A DNA stretch of 64,000 bases, taken from positions 1-64,000 of the forward strand of contig CAZJQI010000003.1 in assembly GCA_964548275.1 (NCBI GenBank), given 5' to 3'. A program made the position numbers and the translations under genes. Under the pieces are notes generated by a model. It ran no database searches, was not told where the DNA came from, and saw only the letters and a program-made list of their open reading frames with translations. Shown piece by piece: positions 54,055 through 61,535 of this stretch. This DNA comes from JAUVUV01 sp964548275. Its GTDB lineage: Bacteria; Gemmatimonadota; Glassbacteria; GWA2-58-10. How positions within the stretch are numbered: the stretch's first letter is position 1; each line of letters starts with the position of its first letter.

Positions 54055-55236
54055 CTAATCTAATCCAAACATAAGATTAGCATTCTTGTTTATATAATCC
54101 CATTGACTATCAAAAAGAACTGGTGCCAATCCTTCAAAAAAAACACCTATTGAATCAAAACATGCTTCAAGAACAATATTACCAAGCGTGTCTATTACTC
54201 CCCATTTATTATTCCATTTTGCAGGGGCAAGTCCATAATTACATAAACCAAGGTTTTCAAATTGTAATTCGATCATTTTTTCTCTTCTTACATTCCATAA
54301 AGACCACAGATAATCGATTTCCCCTTCATCATTAAGAAAACAAATTGCGATTGGAGACCACCCATCCTTAACTTGTCCTGCTCCACAAAATCTTTTACTA
54401 AAAACCATATTTCCAGACTTATCAATAAATATGGAAGAATTATACCGTCTGTTAATAAGAGTATCTAATGTTACAAATGCTATTCCCTCTGAAAAAGAAC
54501 TTGCAAATTCGAATTGTGATTTAATAAAAAAATCCCCTTTTTTATTTAAATAACCCCACTTCCCTTGAAACCTTACAGCAGCCAAGCCCTCCTTGAAATC
54601 TCGGACTTCTTCGTATAATAAAGCTATTCTAAGATTTGCTGTAGAATCAATAAATCCCCACTTTCCGCCGGAATCTACAGCCGCCATTCCTTCTTGAAAA
54701 ACTCCAAGTATATCGTAATCAGCTTCAAATTTGATTTTTCCCGTTCTATCGATGTAATATCCATGATTTTCCTTGATAACACCAGAGAGCCCTTCCGAAA
54801 ATCTAGTCATGTATTGAAATTGCGGCTCGATCACATAATTTCCATTTAAATCAATACAGCCATATTTCTCGGCTATCTTTATTACAGCTAAACCTTCAGA
54901 GAAATTCCAAGCATCTTCAAATCGCGGTAATATGGCAACAGCACCTTTTTTATTTAAGTATCCCCATTTACCGCCTATTTTTACTGGAGCGTAGCCCTCT
55001 ATAAAATTTGCTGCTTCTTCTATTATTATATGGGAATTCTTAACTTCTATACGTTTTCCCTTTTCCAAAATGACTGTTATACTGGTGTTTGTACTGTTAA
55101 TTATCTCACCTCTTAACTCAGTACCGTCTTTGAGTTTTATAGTGTTGATAGAGTCGAGAGATTTCTCTCTCTCGCATGCGGCAAACAAATTCAATTGGAG
55201 AAGTAAAACGATAAAAAGAATGAATATTCTATTCAT
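54055..55236 (-). CDS. WG-repeat lipoprotein
   Basis: 393 residues, signal with lipobox LFAAC. About nine WG repeats of the form [F/L]-x-E-G-x-A-x-V-x-x-x-x-K-W-G-[Y/F]-[I/L]-[D/N]-x-x-G (KIGGKWGYLNKKGAVAILPR; GGKWGFIDSTANLRIALLYE; FQGKWGYLNKKGDFFIKSQF). AT-rich and inserted inside the prophage tail operon between the old and new 5' ends of the tape measure gene. WG proteins are carried on mobile cassettes as host-surface or envelope proteins (lysogenic conversion). RBS GGAGAG is good. Not part of the virion by this reading. Confidence 0.75.
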   Translation of the reverse strand: MNRIFILFIVLLLQLNLFAACEREKSLDSINTIKLKDGTELRGEIINSTNTSITVILEKGKRIEVKNSHIIIEEAANFIEGYAPVKIGGKWGYLNKKGAVAILPRFEDAWNFSEGLAVIKIAEKYGCIDLNGNYVIEPQFQYMTRFSEGLSGVIKENHGYYIDRTGKIKFEADYDILGVFQEGMAAVDSGGKWGFIDSTANLRIALLYEEVRDFKEGLAAVRFQGKWGYLNKKGDFFIKSQFEFASSFSEGIAFVTLDTLINRRYNSSIFIDKSGNMVFSKRFCGAGQVKDGWSPIAICFLNDEGEIDYLWSLWNVRREKMIELQFENLGLCNYGLAPAKWNNKWGVIDTLGNIVLEACFDSIGVFFEGLAPVLFDSQWDYINKNANLMFGLD

Positions 55237-55286
55237 CTTAACTCTCCAGGAATAAAAGTGTTTTTAGTATACTAATTTTTATACTC

Positions 55287-55544
55287 TCAGTTGCAGGCTT
55301 CGAAATTTTGTCTTTGTATTTGATTGAAGTTTGGAGCTTTTTCGAAAAGACCGCCTTTGCCGAGCAGGCGGCCCAGGATTTTGTCCCTGCCACGCAAAAT
55401 ACCCAATACTTATTCAATAAGGCCGATTTTACCGCCCCGTCCCCAGGGAAAACGAAGACCGGAGAGTTTTGCTTTTATTGCTAAATGTTGCGCCATACCA
55501 GAACCACCTGAGGCATAATTGCTGATAAAGCTGCCACCGACCAT
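55287..55544 (-). pseudogene. Displaced 5' end of the tape-measure gene
   Basis: A frame from ATG 55544 reads MVGGSFISNYASGGSGMAQH and on through GLRFPWGRGGKIGLIE, stops once (TAA 55410-55412), then continues in the same frame VLGILRGRDKILGRLLGKGG to the stop at 55287. The second part matches GGKNRILGSLFGKGGLFGD in the gene at 52360. The position, 53 bases after the second tail chaperone, is where a tape-measure gene should begin. So this is the old start, cut off from its body by the AT-rich cassette. Confidence 0.65.
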
Positions 55545-55597
55545 CTTTAACTCGAGGAGGAAGGTTCAAAGCAGGGTTTGCAGAACCGGAAACTGGT

Positions 55598-56322
55598 TTA
55601 TTCTTTATTAAATTTATTTAATATTTTTCGTGATTTCCAGAACTTTTTCTCTTGCTCGCCCTGGTGCTCCTTCTGCGCCTGGATAAATACCTGGTAAATC
55701 TCGAAGTCACGCCATCTCAAGCTCTCAGGATCAGGCCGGAACGCCTCGATATAATCGGCCAGCAGCGCGGCGTAGTAAGTGGTGACAAAACGCGGCCGCC
55801 AGTGGAGCGTCTCCCTGGTCTTGCAGCCCCGGCACGGATCCGGTCCCTCGGCCTGCCAGCTGCAGCAGTCGGTGCCAGGGCAAACGAGGTCTTTCTCCGG
55901 GACATCCGCGCGCTCGAAGCTTGCCCGGATGTCCCGGATCAGTTTTTTGCAGTCTCCTCGGCGAGCGTGCCCTCCTGCCTCAGCAGCTCCTCCACGGCCC
56001 AGTACTTGTGCTCGATTGGAATCGCCTCTTTCCAGGATTCACCCCTGTCCCCGGGGTCCTGCATATTATAACCCTCGACCCTGAGAATACACCTGTCATA
56101 GAGAGTCTCGATCGCGCCCCAGTAGCCTGTCCCGCCTTCAGTGCCGCTTGTGCCGGTCAGTTCGGCACGGCTCATGCAGCCGTAGAAAACTTTCTTATCC
56201 GCAGCAGTCGGTTCGCGGAAAATATGAACCAGTTTATAGATTTCATCCTGGGCGCGCACCTTCAGCGTGATCTCGACCTCTCCCCCGGAGGGTGAAAGGG
56301 GAAAAAGCTTGTTTTTGCTCAT
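55598..56322 (-). CDS. Tail chaperone fusion (GT-type) by -1 frameshift
   Basis: Reading join: 56322 to 55942, then 55942 to 55598 after one base back. The shifted frame has 114 codons and no stop, and no ATG, GTG or usable TTG start, so it can be made only through the upstream gene (241 residues in all). The shift site is A AAA AAC (55948-55942) directly before the stop of the first chaperone. Four bases later CCGGGACATCC (55937-55927) pairs perfectly with GGATGTCCCGG (55907-55897). The second part (LIRDIRASFERADVPEKDLV, CPGTDCCSWQ, TRETLHWRPRFVTTYYAALL) is typical of second chaperones of tail operons. Confidence 0.8.
55897..55948 (-). promoter_or_regulatory. Programmed -1 ribosomal frameshift signal
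   Basis: Heptamer AAAAAAC at 55948-55942 in the correct frame, then a 4-base spacer and an 11-bp stem (55937-55927 with 55907-55897, 19-base loop). All elements expected for -1 recoding are present. Confidence 0.8.
55939..56322 (-). CDS. Tail assembly chaperone (G-type)
   Basis: 127 residues: MSKNKLFPLSPSGGEVEITL, then VRAQDEIYKLVHIFREPTAA and DKKVFYGCMSRAELTGTSG, ending in AEETAKN at the shift site. Between the tail tube and tape-measure genes, the conserved place for gpG-like chaperones, which bind the tape measure and recruit tube subunits. The fusion product is described separately. AAAGGAGCC precedes the ATG. Confidence 0.75.
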   Translation of the reverse strand: MSKNKLFPLSPSGGEVEITLKVRAQDEIYKLVHIFREPTAADKKVFYGCMSRAELTGTSGTEGGTGYWGAIETLYDRCILRVEGYNMQDPGDRGESWKEAIPIEHKYWAVEELLRQEGTLAEETAKN

Positions 56323-56371
56323 CGTGCTAAAGGCTCCTTTCCCGGTTGGGGATGTTCAGGGCGATTCAAGT

Positions 56372-57415
56372 TCAGCTAGTCGGGAAATATTCACTCACTG
56401 TGCCCTCGACAGTCTTGACCGAAACCGGCCCTGCAGTGGCCGCATGCCAGGCCCCCTCGACATCGAGGTCCAGGTGAAGCAGGCCGTCGTCGTAGCCGTA
56501 ATCCAGCCCGGTGTAAACCGCCTGGGGGATAGTGATCTGGATCTCGTCGAAATCATCCGGGGATGTTCCGGATATTTTCTCGCCAAGGCAGGAAACAATC
56601 ATCTCGCTTGCTGTGCCGTCCTGCTGGGCCGAGCGGAAATCTGCCGGGTCCCCGCTTTCGGCGAGCATGGTCAGCCCGAGCGCCAGGTTGCGCTCCGGGG
56701 TGTAGGGCCACACACAGGGGTAGATCCTGTCGGCCTCGGCTGCTGCCTTGCGCCAGGCCAGGTCGTTGTTGATACCGGATTCGAGTGTGAGTTCGAAGGA
56801 ACGAAGCTGGGCCCTTTTGCTCGGATCACCACCGATACTGAAAATGCCTGCATAGTTATAGAGATAGCGCAGCGCGCTCGCCCCGGGCCAGCTATATCCG
56901 CTGAGCGTTCCCCCGATCTTGGAAGCTAAAAACGACCCTCCGGCTTCACACCTGTTCGATCCCTCCCCGCGCAATGTGAGGCTTGCACAGGCGACATCCT
57001 GAAGGTAGTAGTCGTTGCCGTCCTCGTGCACTGCAAAAGTGGTCACATACGCCTCAGGCCGTGTGCCGAGAGACTGGAACTTGGAGGTATGCTCGTAAGC
57101 GCCGCTGCCCAACTGCTGGCTGCTGTTGTAAGAAAAGAAAAGGGCCAGAAGATAGCCCACGAAATCCACGGGCAGCGGCTGCACCGGGATTTCGAAGCGT
57201 ACGAACTGGCGAATCTTGCCGCGCTGGGTTTCCCAGTCGTGGCCTGCGCCGATCATTCCTCGGTCGGTCCAGTGCTCGGCAGACTCGTCGATAACAATGG
57301 GGTCCTGAAGCTTGAGAAACCTGGTCAGGCCGGCATTGCCCAGCGGAGACCCGAAAGAATCCTGCTTTTGAACCGACCAGGCGATCTTACTCGCAGTTCT
57401 CTGCACTGGTGCCAT
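56372..57415 (-). CDS. Major tail tube-like protein
   Basis: 347 residues, with GAGGTG just before the ATG. Reads MAPVQRTASKIAWSVQKQDS and FGSPLGNAG at the start, as phage tail tube proteins do (lead beta-strands with K-x-D-x-FG). RGKIRQFVRFEIPVQPLPVD, EHTSKFQSLGTRPEAYVTTF, FELTLESGINNDLAWR follow. The gene lies between the Gp37-like terminator and the chaperones, matching a conserved phage tail order. About 340 residues is long for a tube (many are 150-250), so it may carry an extra Ig-type domain. Confidence 0.65.
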   Translation of the reverse strand: MAPVQRTASKIAWSVQKQDSFGSPLGNAGLTRFLKLQDPIVIDESAEHWTDRGMIGAGHDWETQRGKIRQFVRFEIPVQPLPVDFVGYLLALFFSYNSSQQLGSGAYEHTSKFQSLGTRPEAYVTTFAVHEDGNDYYLQDVACASLTLRGEGSNRCEAGGSFLASKIGGTLSGYSWPGASALRYLYNYAGIFSIGGDPSKRAQLRSFELTLESGINNDLAWRKAAAEADRIYPCVWPYTPERNLALGLTMLAESGDPADFRSAQQDGTASEMIVSCLGEKISGTSPDDFDEIQITIPQAVYTGLDYGYDDGLLHLDLDVEGAWHAATAGPVSVKTVEGTVSEYFPTS

Positions 57416-57545
57416 AATTCACCTCAAAGATTTTTCTTTGTGATCCGGCCGCAGGATCACCGAACAAGGGCGGGAGAGCTCTACTGGCCGGTTATTTATA
57501 CAAAAATTTTAGTAATAAAATAGTTTATCAACGGAAGAACGCCCT

Positions 57546-57992
57546 TTAAACCTGCTGGCGGACCTGCCAGGTTCGGACTGTCATTCTGTAAACCGCAAGT
57601 CCTTCTTTCTCGGCTTCCTCATCCTTTTCGCAAGTTTCTACAGTAATCGGTGCAAGGCCCGAAAGCCCGAGATCGTTGCCCATCAGCGCGCCGCGGACAT
57701 CGTCGATCAGGCCGTAGGTGTTCTCAACGCTGAAACGCCGGCCCCGAAAATCCTCGGCCACCAGGGTAAGCCGGAAAGCAAGGTGTTCCTCGGCAAGGCT
57801 GCTGTCCGAATTGAGTTCTGCGTAGCGTGCCCGAGTGAGCGCTACCCCGACAAACGGAAGGTTGCGCCCCAGCTCAACAAACTCTTTGAGCGATCCGGCG
57901 AAAGTAGCCACTGTCTCCGGATTCAGGCTATCGACAGCCGAGACCAGTCTGTTGATTATCGCATCGGAAACGGTCTTGATTGTTGAAGCCAA
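57546..57992 (-). CDS. Gp37-like (DUF1834-type) tail-completion protein
   Basis: 148 residues, TTG start after GGGAGG. Starts MASTIKTVSDAIINRLVSAV, then GSLKEFVELGRNLPFVGVAL and FSVENTYGLIDDVRGALMGN, similar to Mu gp37-type proteins that close the tail or bridge head and tail. Gene order (after DUF1320, before the tube) supports it. Confidence 0.6.
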   Translation of the reverse strand: MASTIKTVSDAIINRLVSAVDSLNPETVATFAGSLKEFVELGRNLPFVGVALTRARYAELNSDSSLAEEHLAFRLTLVAEDFRGRRFSVENTYGLIDDVRGALMGNDLGLSGLAPITVETCEKDEEAEKEGLAVYRMTVRTWQVRQQV

Positions 57993-58205
57993 GACGGCCT
58001 CCCTGGAGTAAAAAGTTCAAGAGCCTTTCAAATATCCTTCAAATGAATCAAGCTCCGGAGCCGGCGACGGGTATCAAGCCACTCTTTCCCATCAGCCTCT
58101 TCCACACTGGCGGGCCCTGTTTTCAAGCTGCCTGCCCACACCTGCATCCGCCGCGTCCGGCAGGGTCGCTTCTGCCTCGCCGCCAGCTCCTGGATTGTTG
58201 ATAAA

Positions 58206-58658
58206 TCAGAGCTTTTTCAACTTGTCTTCAGTATAGACCCGGTCTTCCTCCTCGGCATCCGTGCGGTAGGAACTGTTAGTGTGGCCGGCAACGCTGCCGG
58301 CATCATCGAGTCCCAGGCTATGGTCGCCTCGTGAGGCGGTCTCGAGCTTTGCCATGCAGTCCTCGTATATGATTCGCCAGTCATCGCTTACTGCCCTGCG
58401 CCGCAGGTAGAGGTTATAGACAGCAAAGGTTGCGCTGATGCGGTTTATCTCGTCCGGAACCGGATCATATCCCCGCAACCCGGGCCATCGCCCGAGGAGG
58501 TAGCTGTCGATCAGGGCGTCCGCACTCTCGATAGCCTCTGCAGCTACCGAGGTCACGCTTTCGCTCTCGATCGTTGCATCCGGATCCGTGGTGCAGAGCC
58601 GCACCAGCTCCTGAGCGTCTATCCAGCGAGTCAAGTCTGTAATCGTAGAATAAGCCAT
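58206..58658 (-). CDS. DUF1320 (Mu gp36-like) head-tail connector
   Basis: 150 residues from the ATG at 58658 (MAYSTITDLTRWIDAQELVR), where AGG precedes it. DDWRIIYEDCMAKLETASRG and INRISATFAVYNLYLRRRAV are typical of DUF1320 proteins. They sit at the neck of Mu-type heads. Short gap (about 210 bases) before the Gp37-like gene. Confidence 0.75.
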   Translation of the reverse strand: MAYSTITDLTRWIDAQELVRLCTTDPDATIESESVTSVAAEAIESADALIDSYLLGRWPGLRGYDPVPDEINRISATFAVYNLYLRRRAVSDDWRIIYEDCMAKLETASRGDHSLGLDDAGSVAGHTNSSYRTDAEEEDRVYTEDKLKKL

Positions 58659-58730
58659 CTTAACCTCGGGCGTTACCAAAAGTATTAAACTTTATATACC
58701 ATCAATATCCACCGACCATTGACCGTCGGC

Positions 58731-58913
58731 TCAGCTCGATTTCCTCTTTTCGGTCCGGGTTCTGGCAGCCATGCTCCTGCGGGTTTGTTTTACCGCAGTG
58801 CAAAGGCCGCGTTCGATACCGCTTCGGGCGGTCTCTTCCGGCAGATCAACAGTTTTGCCCACCTGGGGCAAGCGCCCGCCGCAGAGCCATGGTTTGAGGA
58901 TTCTAACCTTCAT
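58731..58913 (-). CDS. Small head-module protein
   Basis: 60 residues: MKVRILKPWLCGGRLPQVGK, then TVDLPEETARSGIERGLCTA. Such short proteins with a V-R-x-L-K-P start and a DLPEE-x-A-x-x-G middle recur between capsid and neck genes. GGAGG before the ATG. Function unknown. Confidence 0.65.
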   Translation of the reverse strand: MKVRILKPWLCGGRLPQVGKTVDLPEETARSGIERGLCTAVKQTRRSMAARTRTEKRKSS

Positions 58914-58929
58914 CGGTCCTCCCGGATGA

Positions 58930-59886
58930 TTAGCTCGAGTAAGTTCCGGTGATCAGAAATCCGCAGTCAGAGCAAACCACTTCCTCTGTCTGCTCGATCA
59001 GGCCTTCCACGACAGTGGCGTGCTTGCCCTCGTCACGGTAACGATAGGCTGCCACATCCAGGGTTCCGGAAATCGGACGGCGGAACTGGTATGCCAGCGA
59101 GATCGAACGCTTAGTCGGTGCAGTGCGTTCGACAAAGCAGACCAGCACGCTGTTGTCATCCCAGACGAAATCAAAATCAGGGCTGCCTACCCCGGGTGCC
59201 GCCTCATCGCACAGCGAAAGAGGGATCACCACCTCGAGGCCGAACAACCTGGGGGGTAACTCGCCGTTGATCAACAGGGTGGAATCGGTATGCTTGACCA
59301 GGTCGCGGATTTTCTCATCCTTCTTGGCTTCCACCGCAATATGGGGCGGAATGACAATCGTGTTCGGCTCCACTCCGGCTTTCTTGCGCACGCTGAGCTT
59401 GGCCCCGTCGATATCACCCTCAATATCGACACCGCTGGCGGCGTTCCAGGCCGCGGTTGCTGCTGCATTATTGGTGATCACGCTGGTGGACATGAGCATG
59501 GAGACAATCCGCAGCTCGATAGGAAGGCGAAGCTTCCTGATAATCAGGGCCATCGCATCCCGCTCGGGATCAATCACTGCGCGATCGGCGTTGTCCATCT
59601 CCTCATCTGCAATCAGTTCCCGAAGGCCATACTGCTTGCAAGCGTAGGTAGCCGAGTCGTAGGAACGACGGATCTCGTTGGATTCGGTCAGCGGTGCGCG
59701 CAAGGCGTCGTAGTCGTTCCGCAGCGCCGCGATGTTGCTGAATTTGTAATACTTGCCTGCGGTGGTCGGCACATGGACCACGGGGGCAAGTTGATCCGCA
59801 ACGAAAGGTCCGCCGAGGCCCATGTTTTCCACAGCAAACTGGGTCAGGGTCCGGTTGAGATTCTGGGTTGAATATCTGTCTGCCAT
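58930..59886 (-). CDS. Major capsid protein
   Basis: 318 residues, GAGA before the ATG. Features of the HK97-like capsid fold in transposable-type phages: RTLTQFAVENMGLGGPFVAD, TTAGKYYKFSNIAALRNDYD, CKQYGLRELIADEEMDNADR, DPERDAMALIIRKLRLPIEL. CSDCGFLITGTYSS at the end holds an odd CxxC pair. Between decoration protein and neck genes as expected. Confidence 0.8.
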   Translation of the reverse strand: MADRYSTQNLNRTLTQFAVENMGLGGPFVADQLAPVVHVPTTAGKYYKFSNIAALRNDYDALRAPLTESNEIRRSYDSATYACKQYGLRELIADEEMDNADRAVIDPERDAMALIIRKLRLPIELRIVSMLMSTSVITNNAAATAAWNAASGVDIEGDIDGAKLSVRKKAGVEPNTIVIPPHIAVEAKKDEKIRDLVKHTDSTLLINGELPPRLFGLEVVIPLSLCDEAAPGVGSPDFDFVWDDNSVLVCFVERTAPTKRSISLAYQFRRPISGTLDVAAYRYRDEGKHATVVEGLIEQTEEVVCSDCGFLITGTYSS

Positions 59887-59963
59887 CTTTGTCTCCCGAA
59901 TTCAATTTCGCACCGGCTGTTTGCCGAAAGCCGGTACTTTAATTTTAGTACCAATACTGGAAA

Positions 59964-60368
59964 TTAGGGCGTTGGATTATCCACGCGCACCGGCCAGACT
60001 ACGACCGGAATCAGCTGGTCCGCTGCTGCTGAATCACGCAGCGCATAGCCGACAAAATACTGCACGGTTCCCTGGCTGCCAGCCCCGGCTGTGGTTACCT
60101 TGCCGTTGGCGTCGCTGACCAGCCAGTCGCCCTCGCTGATATTTCCATCAGAAGCCAGAGCCAGCACCGTGCTTCCCCCCTGAGCCACCCGTACATCCTT
60201 TCCGGCGTAACCGGTCTCGGTGGTGATACCCACGAATTTGGCCGCATTGGCTCCGGAGGCGTCCACAACACCGCTGTTGAGTACCGCGCAGGTGCCGCGG
60301 GGAATCTCGCTGTTACCGACAGTGAAAGTGTCAGTATTATTCAGTCTCTCTCTGAGTTTAACCGTCAT
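59964..60368 (-). CDS. Capsid decoration-type protein (DUF2190-like)
   Basis: 134 residues. Starts MTVKLRERLNNTDTFTV; FVGITTETGYAGKDVRVAQG is the centre of the DUF2190 pattern, i.e. small beta-rich proteins that stabilise or decorate heads. Located between protease/scaffold and major capsid, as usual. Confidence 0.65.
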   Translation of the reverse strand: MTVKLRERLNNTDTFTVGNSEIPRGTCAVLNSGVVDASGANAAKFVGITTETGYAGKDVRVAQGGSTVLALASDGNISEGDWLVSDANGKVTTAGAGSQGTVQYFVGYALRDSAAADQLIPVVVWPVRVDNPTP

Positions 60369-60431
60369 TTCCTCTCACTCCGTTTTGTGTTGAAAATCTC
60401 TCTTGTTCTTAAGAACGGCCTGAGAGCCTTC

Positions 60432-61013
60432 TCAGCCCCCAGCGGACTTTTCCAGCCGCACGCGTTTGATCGCTTCCTCAAAAGTGAGTTCCGGGTTGGC
60501 GGCCATCAGCTCGAGTGCGGCATCGTGCTCCGGGTCTTCGGGAAAGCCGCTGAACTCCTCTTTTCTGCGGGCGACCTCGTCCATTGCTCCCGGATTGTTT
60601 CCAGGTGCCGAAAGCTCCTGGAAAAGAGCCAGTGGCTGCCGCTGGGCCAACTCTTCGAGTATCGCCGTACGCCCGGTCTCATCGAGACGGGAGCCGAGCC
60701 GGTAGTAACCCTTGAGCTCCGCAGGGGTTAGCCGCCCCTCTTTCGCGGCTTCCTCCAGGGCCGAGGCAAACCGGGCAAGCTCAGCCTCTTTTTCTCTCCC
60801 CTGGAGAACTTTCTCCAGCTCTGCCAGGCGTGCTTCTGCAGCTAACCGCGCCTGTTTCTCTTGCTTGAGCGCTTCTTCGAGTTCAGCCAATTTAGCTATG
60901 GCACTTTCGCTCTCTGTATCAGAACTCTTCTTCTGATCCGAGTGGCCTGCAGGCTGTATAAAAATCTCTTTCAGCGCATGGATCGCCCGTTCGGCAATCG
61001 TTTTGTCATCCAT
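60432..61013 (-). CDS. Nested scaffold protein, internal start
   Basis: 193 residues in the same frame as the protease gene. The ATG (Met173 of the long form, MDDKTIAERAIHALKEIF) has GGAGAGG 4-9 bases upstream, which is hard to explain for a position inside a gene. The product is the coiled-coil half (KLAELEEALKQEKQARLAAE, ARLAELEKVLQGREKEAELA) and the acidic tail, i.e. a scaffold, as lambda Nu3 and Mu Z are internal products of their protease genes. Confidence 0.65.
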   Translation of the reverse strand: MDDKTIAERAIHALKEIFIQPAGHSDQKKSSDTESESAIAKLAELEEALKQEKQARLAAEARLAELEKVLQGREKEAELARFASALEEAAKEGRLTPAELKGYYRLGSRLDETGRTAILEELAQRQPLALFQELSAPGNNPGAMDEVARRKEEFSGFPEDPEHDAALELMAANPELTFEEAIKRVRLEKSAGG

Positions 61014-61529
61014 TTCCACCTCTCCTGTAGTTGGAAGCGCATCGCTCAAGTTCATCTCGCCTGAGCCGACCAGGATCACCCCTTGCCGGGCCTGTTCAGC
61101 CATTACAGAGGGTAGCGGTGAAAGCCCCTTGACCGCTGGCGGTGCAGCTCCGAGAAAGCTAACCGCACCCAGATAAGCTTTGCCGGTCGGTTCGAATGGC
61201 TTGTACATCTCGATTGATCGGCTGCGGTAGGCTCCGCTGCGCAGCCACTGGCGCAGGCTTTCTGACAGGTCGGCTAACCGCGCCTGCAGCCTGTCGCCGA
61301 ACACACGGAGCGAGGTTACCCAGCCGTGTGCCGGGCCTTCCCGGCGATGTTCGACCGTGACCGGGGCTTCCTGGACCTGGGAGTCGTAGTCGGCAGCCAT
61401 ATTGTACAGGTCCTCAGGGGTGATCTCGATCCGGGTGGGGGCCCCGGCGATTGTTCCCTTCCACAGACCGGTTCTGGCGATATCCCACCAACCGTCAATC
61501 TGTTCGTCTGTCAGTCTGTTCTCCTTCAT
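60432..61529 (-). CDS. Mu I-like prohead protease with scaffold domain
   Basis: 365 residues. The first 150 are the protease part: MKENRLTDEQIDGWWDIARTG, PTRIEITPEDLYNMAADYDS, VTVEHRREGPAHGWVTSLRV (His in the active site region), YRSRSIEMYKPFEP. From about 185 a long coiled coil (SESAIAKLAELEEALKQEKQ) and an acidic end serve as scaffold. It stands between portal and decoration/capsid as in Mu. No Mu F-like gene lies between it and the portal, whose stop is 6 bases away. Confidence 0.8.
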   Translation of the reverse strand: MKENRLTDEQIDGWWDIARTGLWKGTIAGAPTRIEITPEDLYNMAADYDSQVQEAPVTVEHRREGPAHGWVTSLRVFGDRLQARLADLSESLRQWLRSGAYRSRSIEMYKPFEPTGKAYLGAVSFLGAAPPAVKGLSPLPSVMAEQARQGVILVGSGEMNLSDALPTTGEVEMDDKTIAERAIHALKEIFIQPAGHSDQKKSSDTESESAIAKLAELEEALKQEKQARLAAEARLAELEKVLQGREKEAELARFASALEEAAKEGRLTPAELKGYYRLGSRLDETGRTAILEELAQRQPLALFQELSAPGNNPGAMDEVARRKEEFSGFPEDPEHDAALELMAANPELTFEEAIKRVRLEKSAGG

Positions 61530-61535
61530 AGGCCT

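Noticed and set aside
58028..58147. 39-codon minus-strand frame between DUF1320 and Gp37-like genes
   Set aside because: It reads plausibly (MQVWAGSLKTGPASVEEADG) and fills a gap, but has no ribosome site and no recognised family; left out of the gene list.
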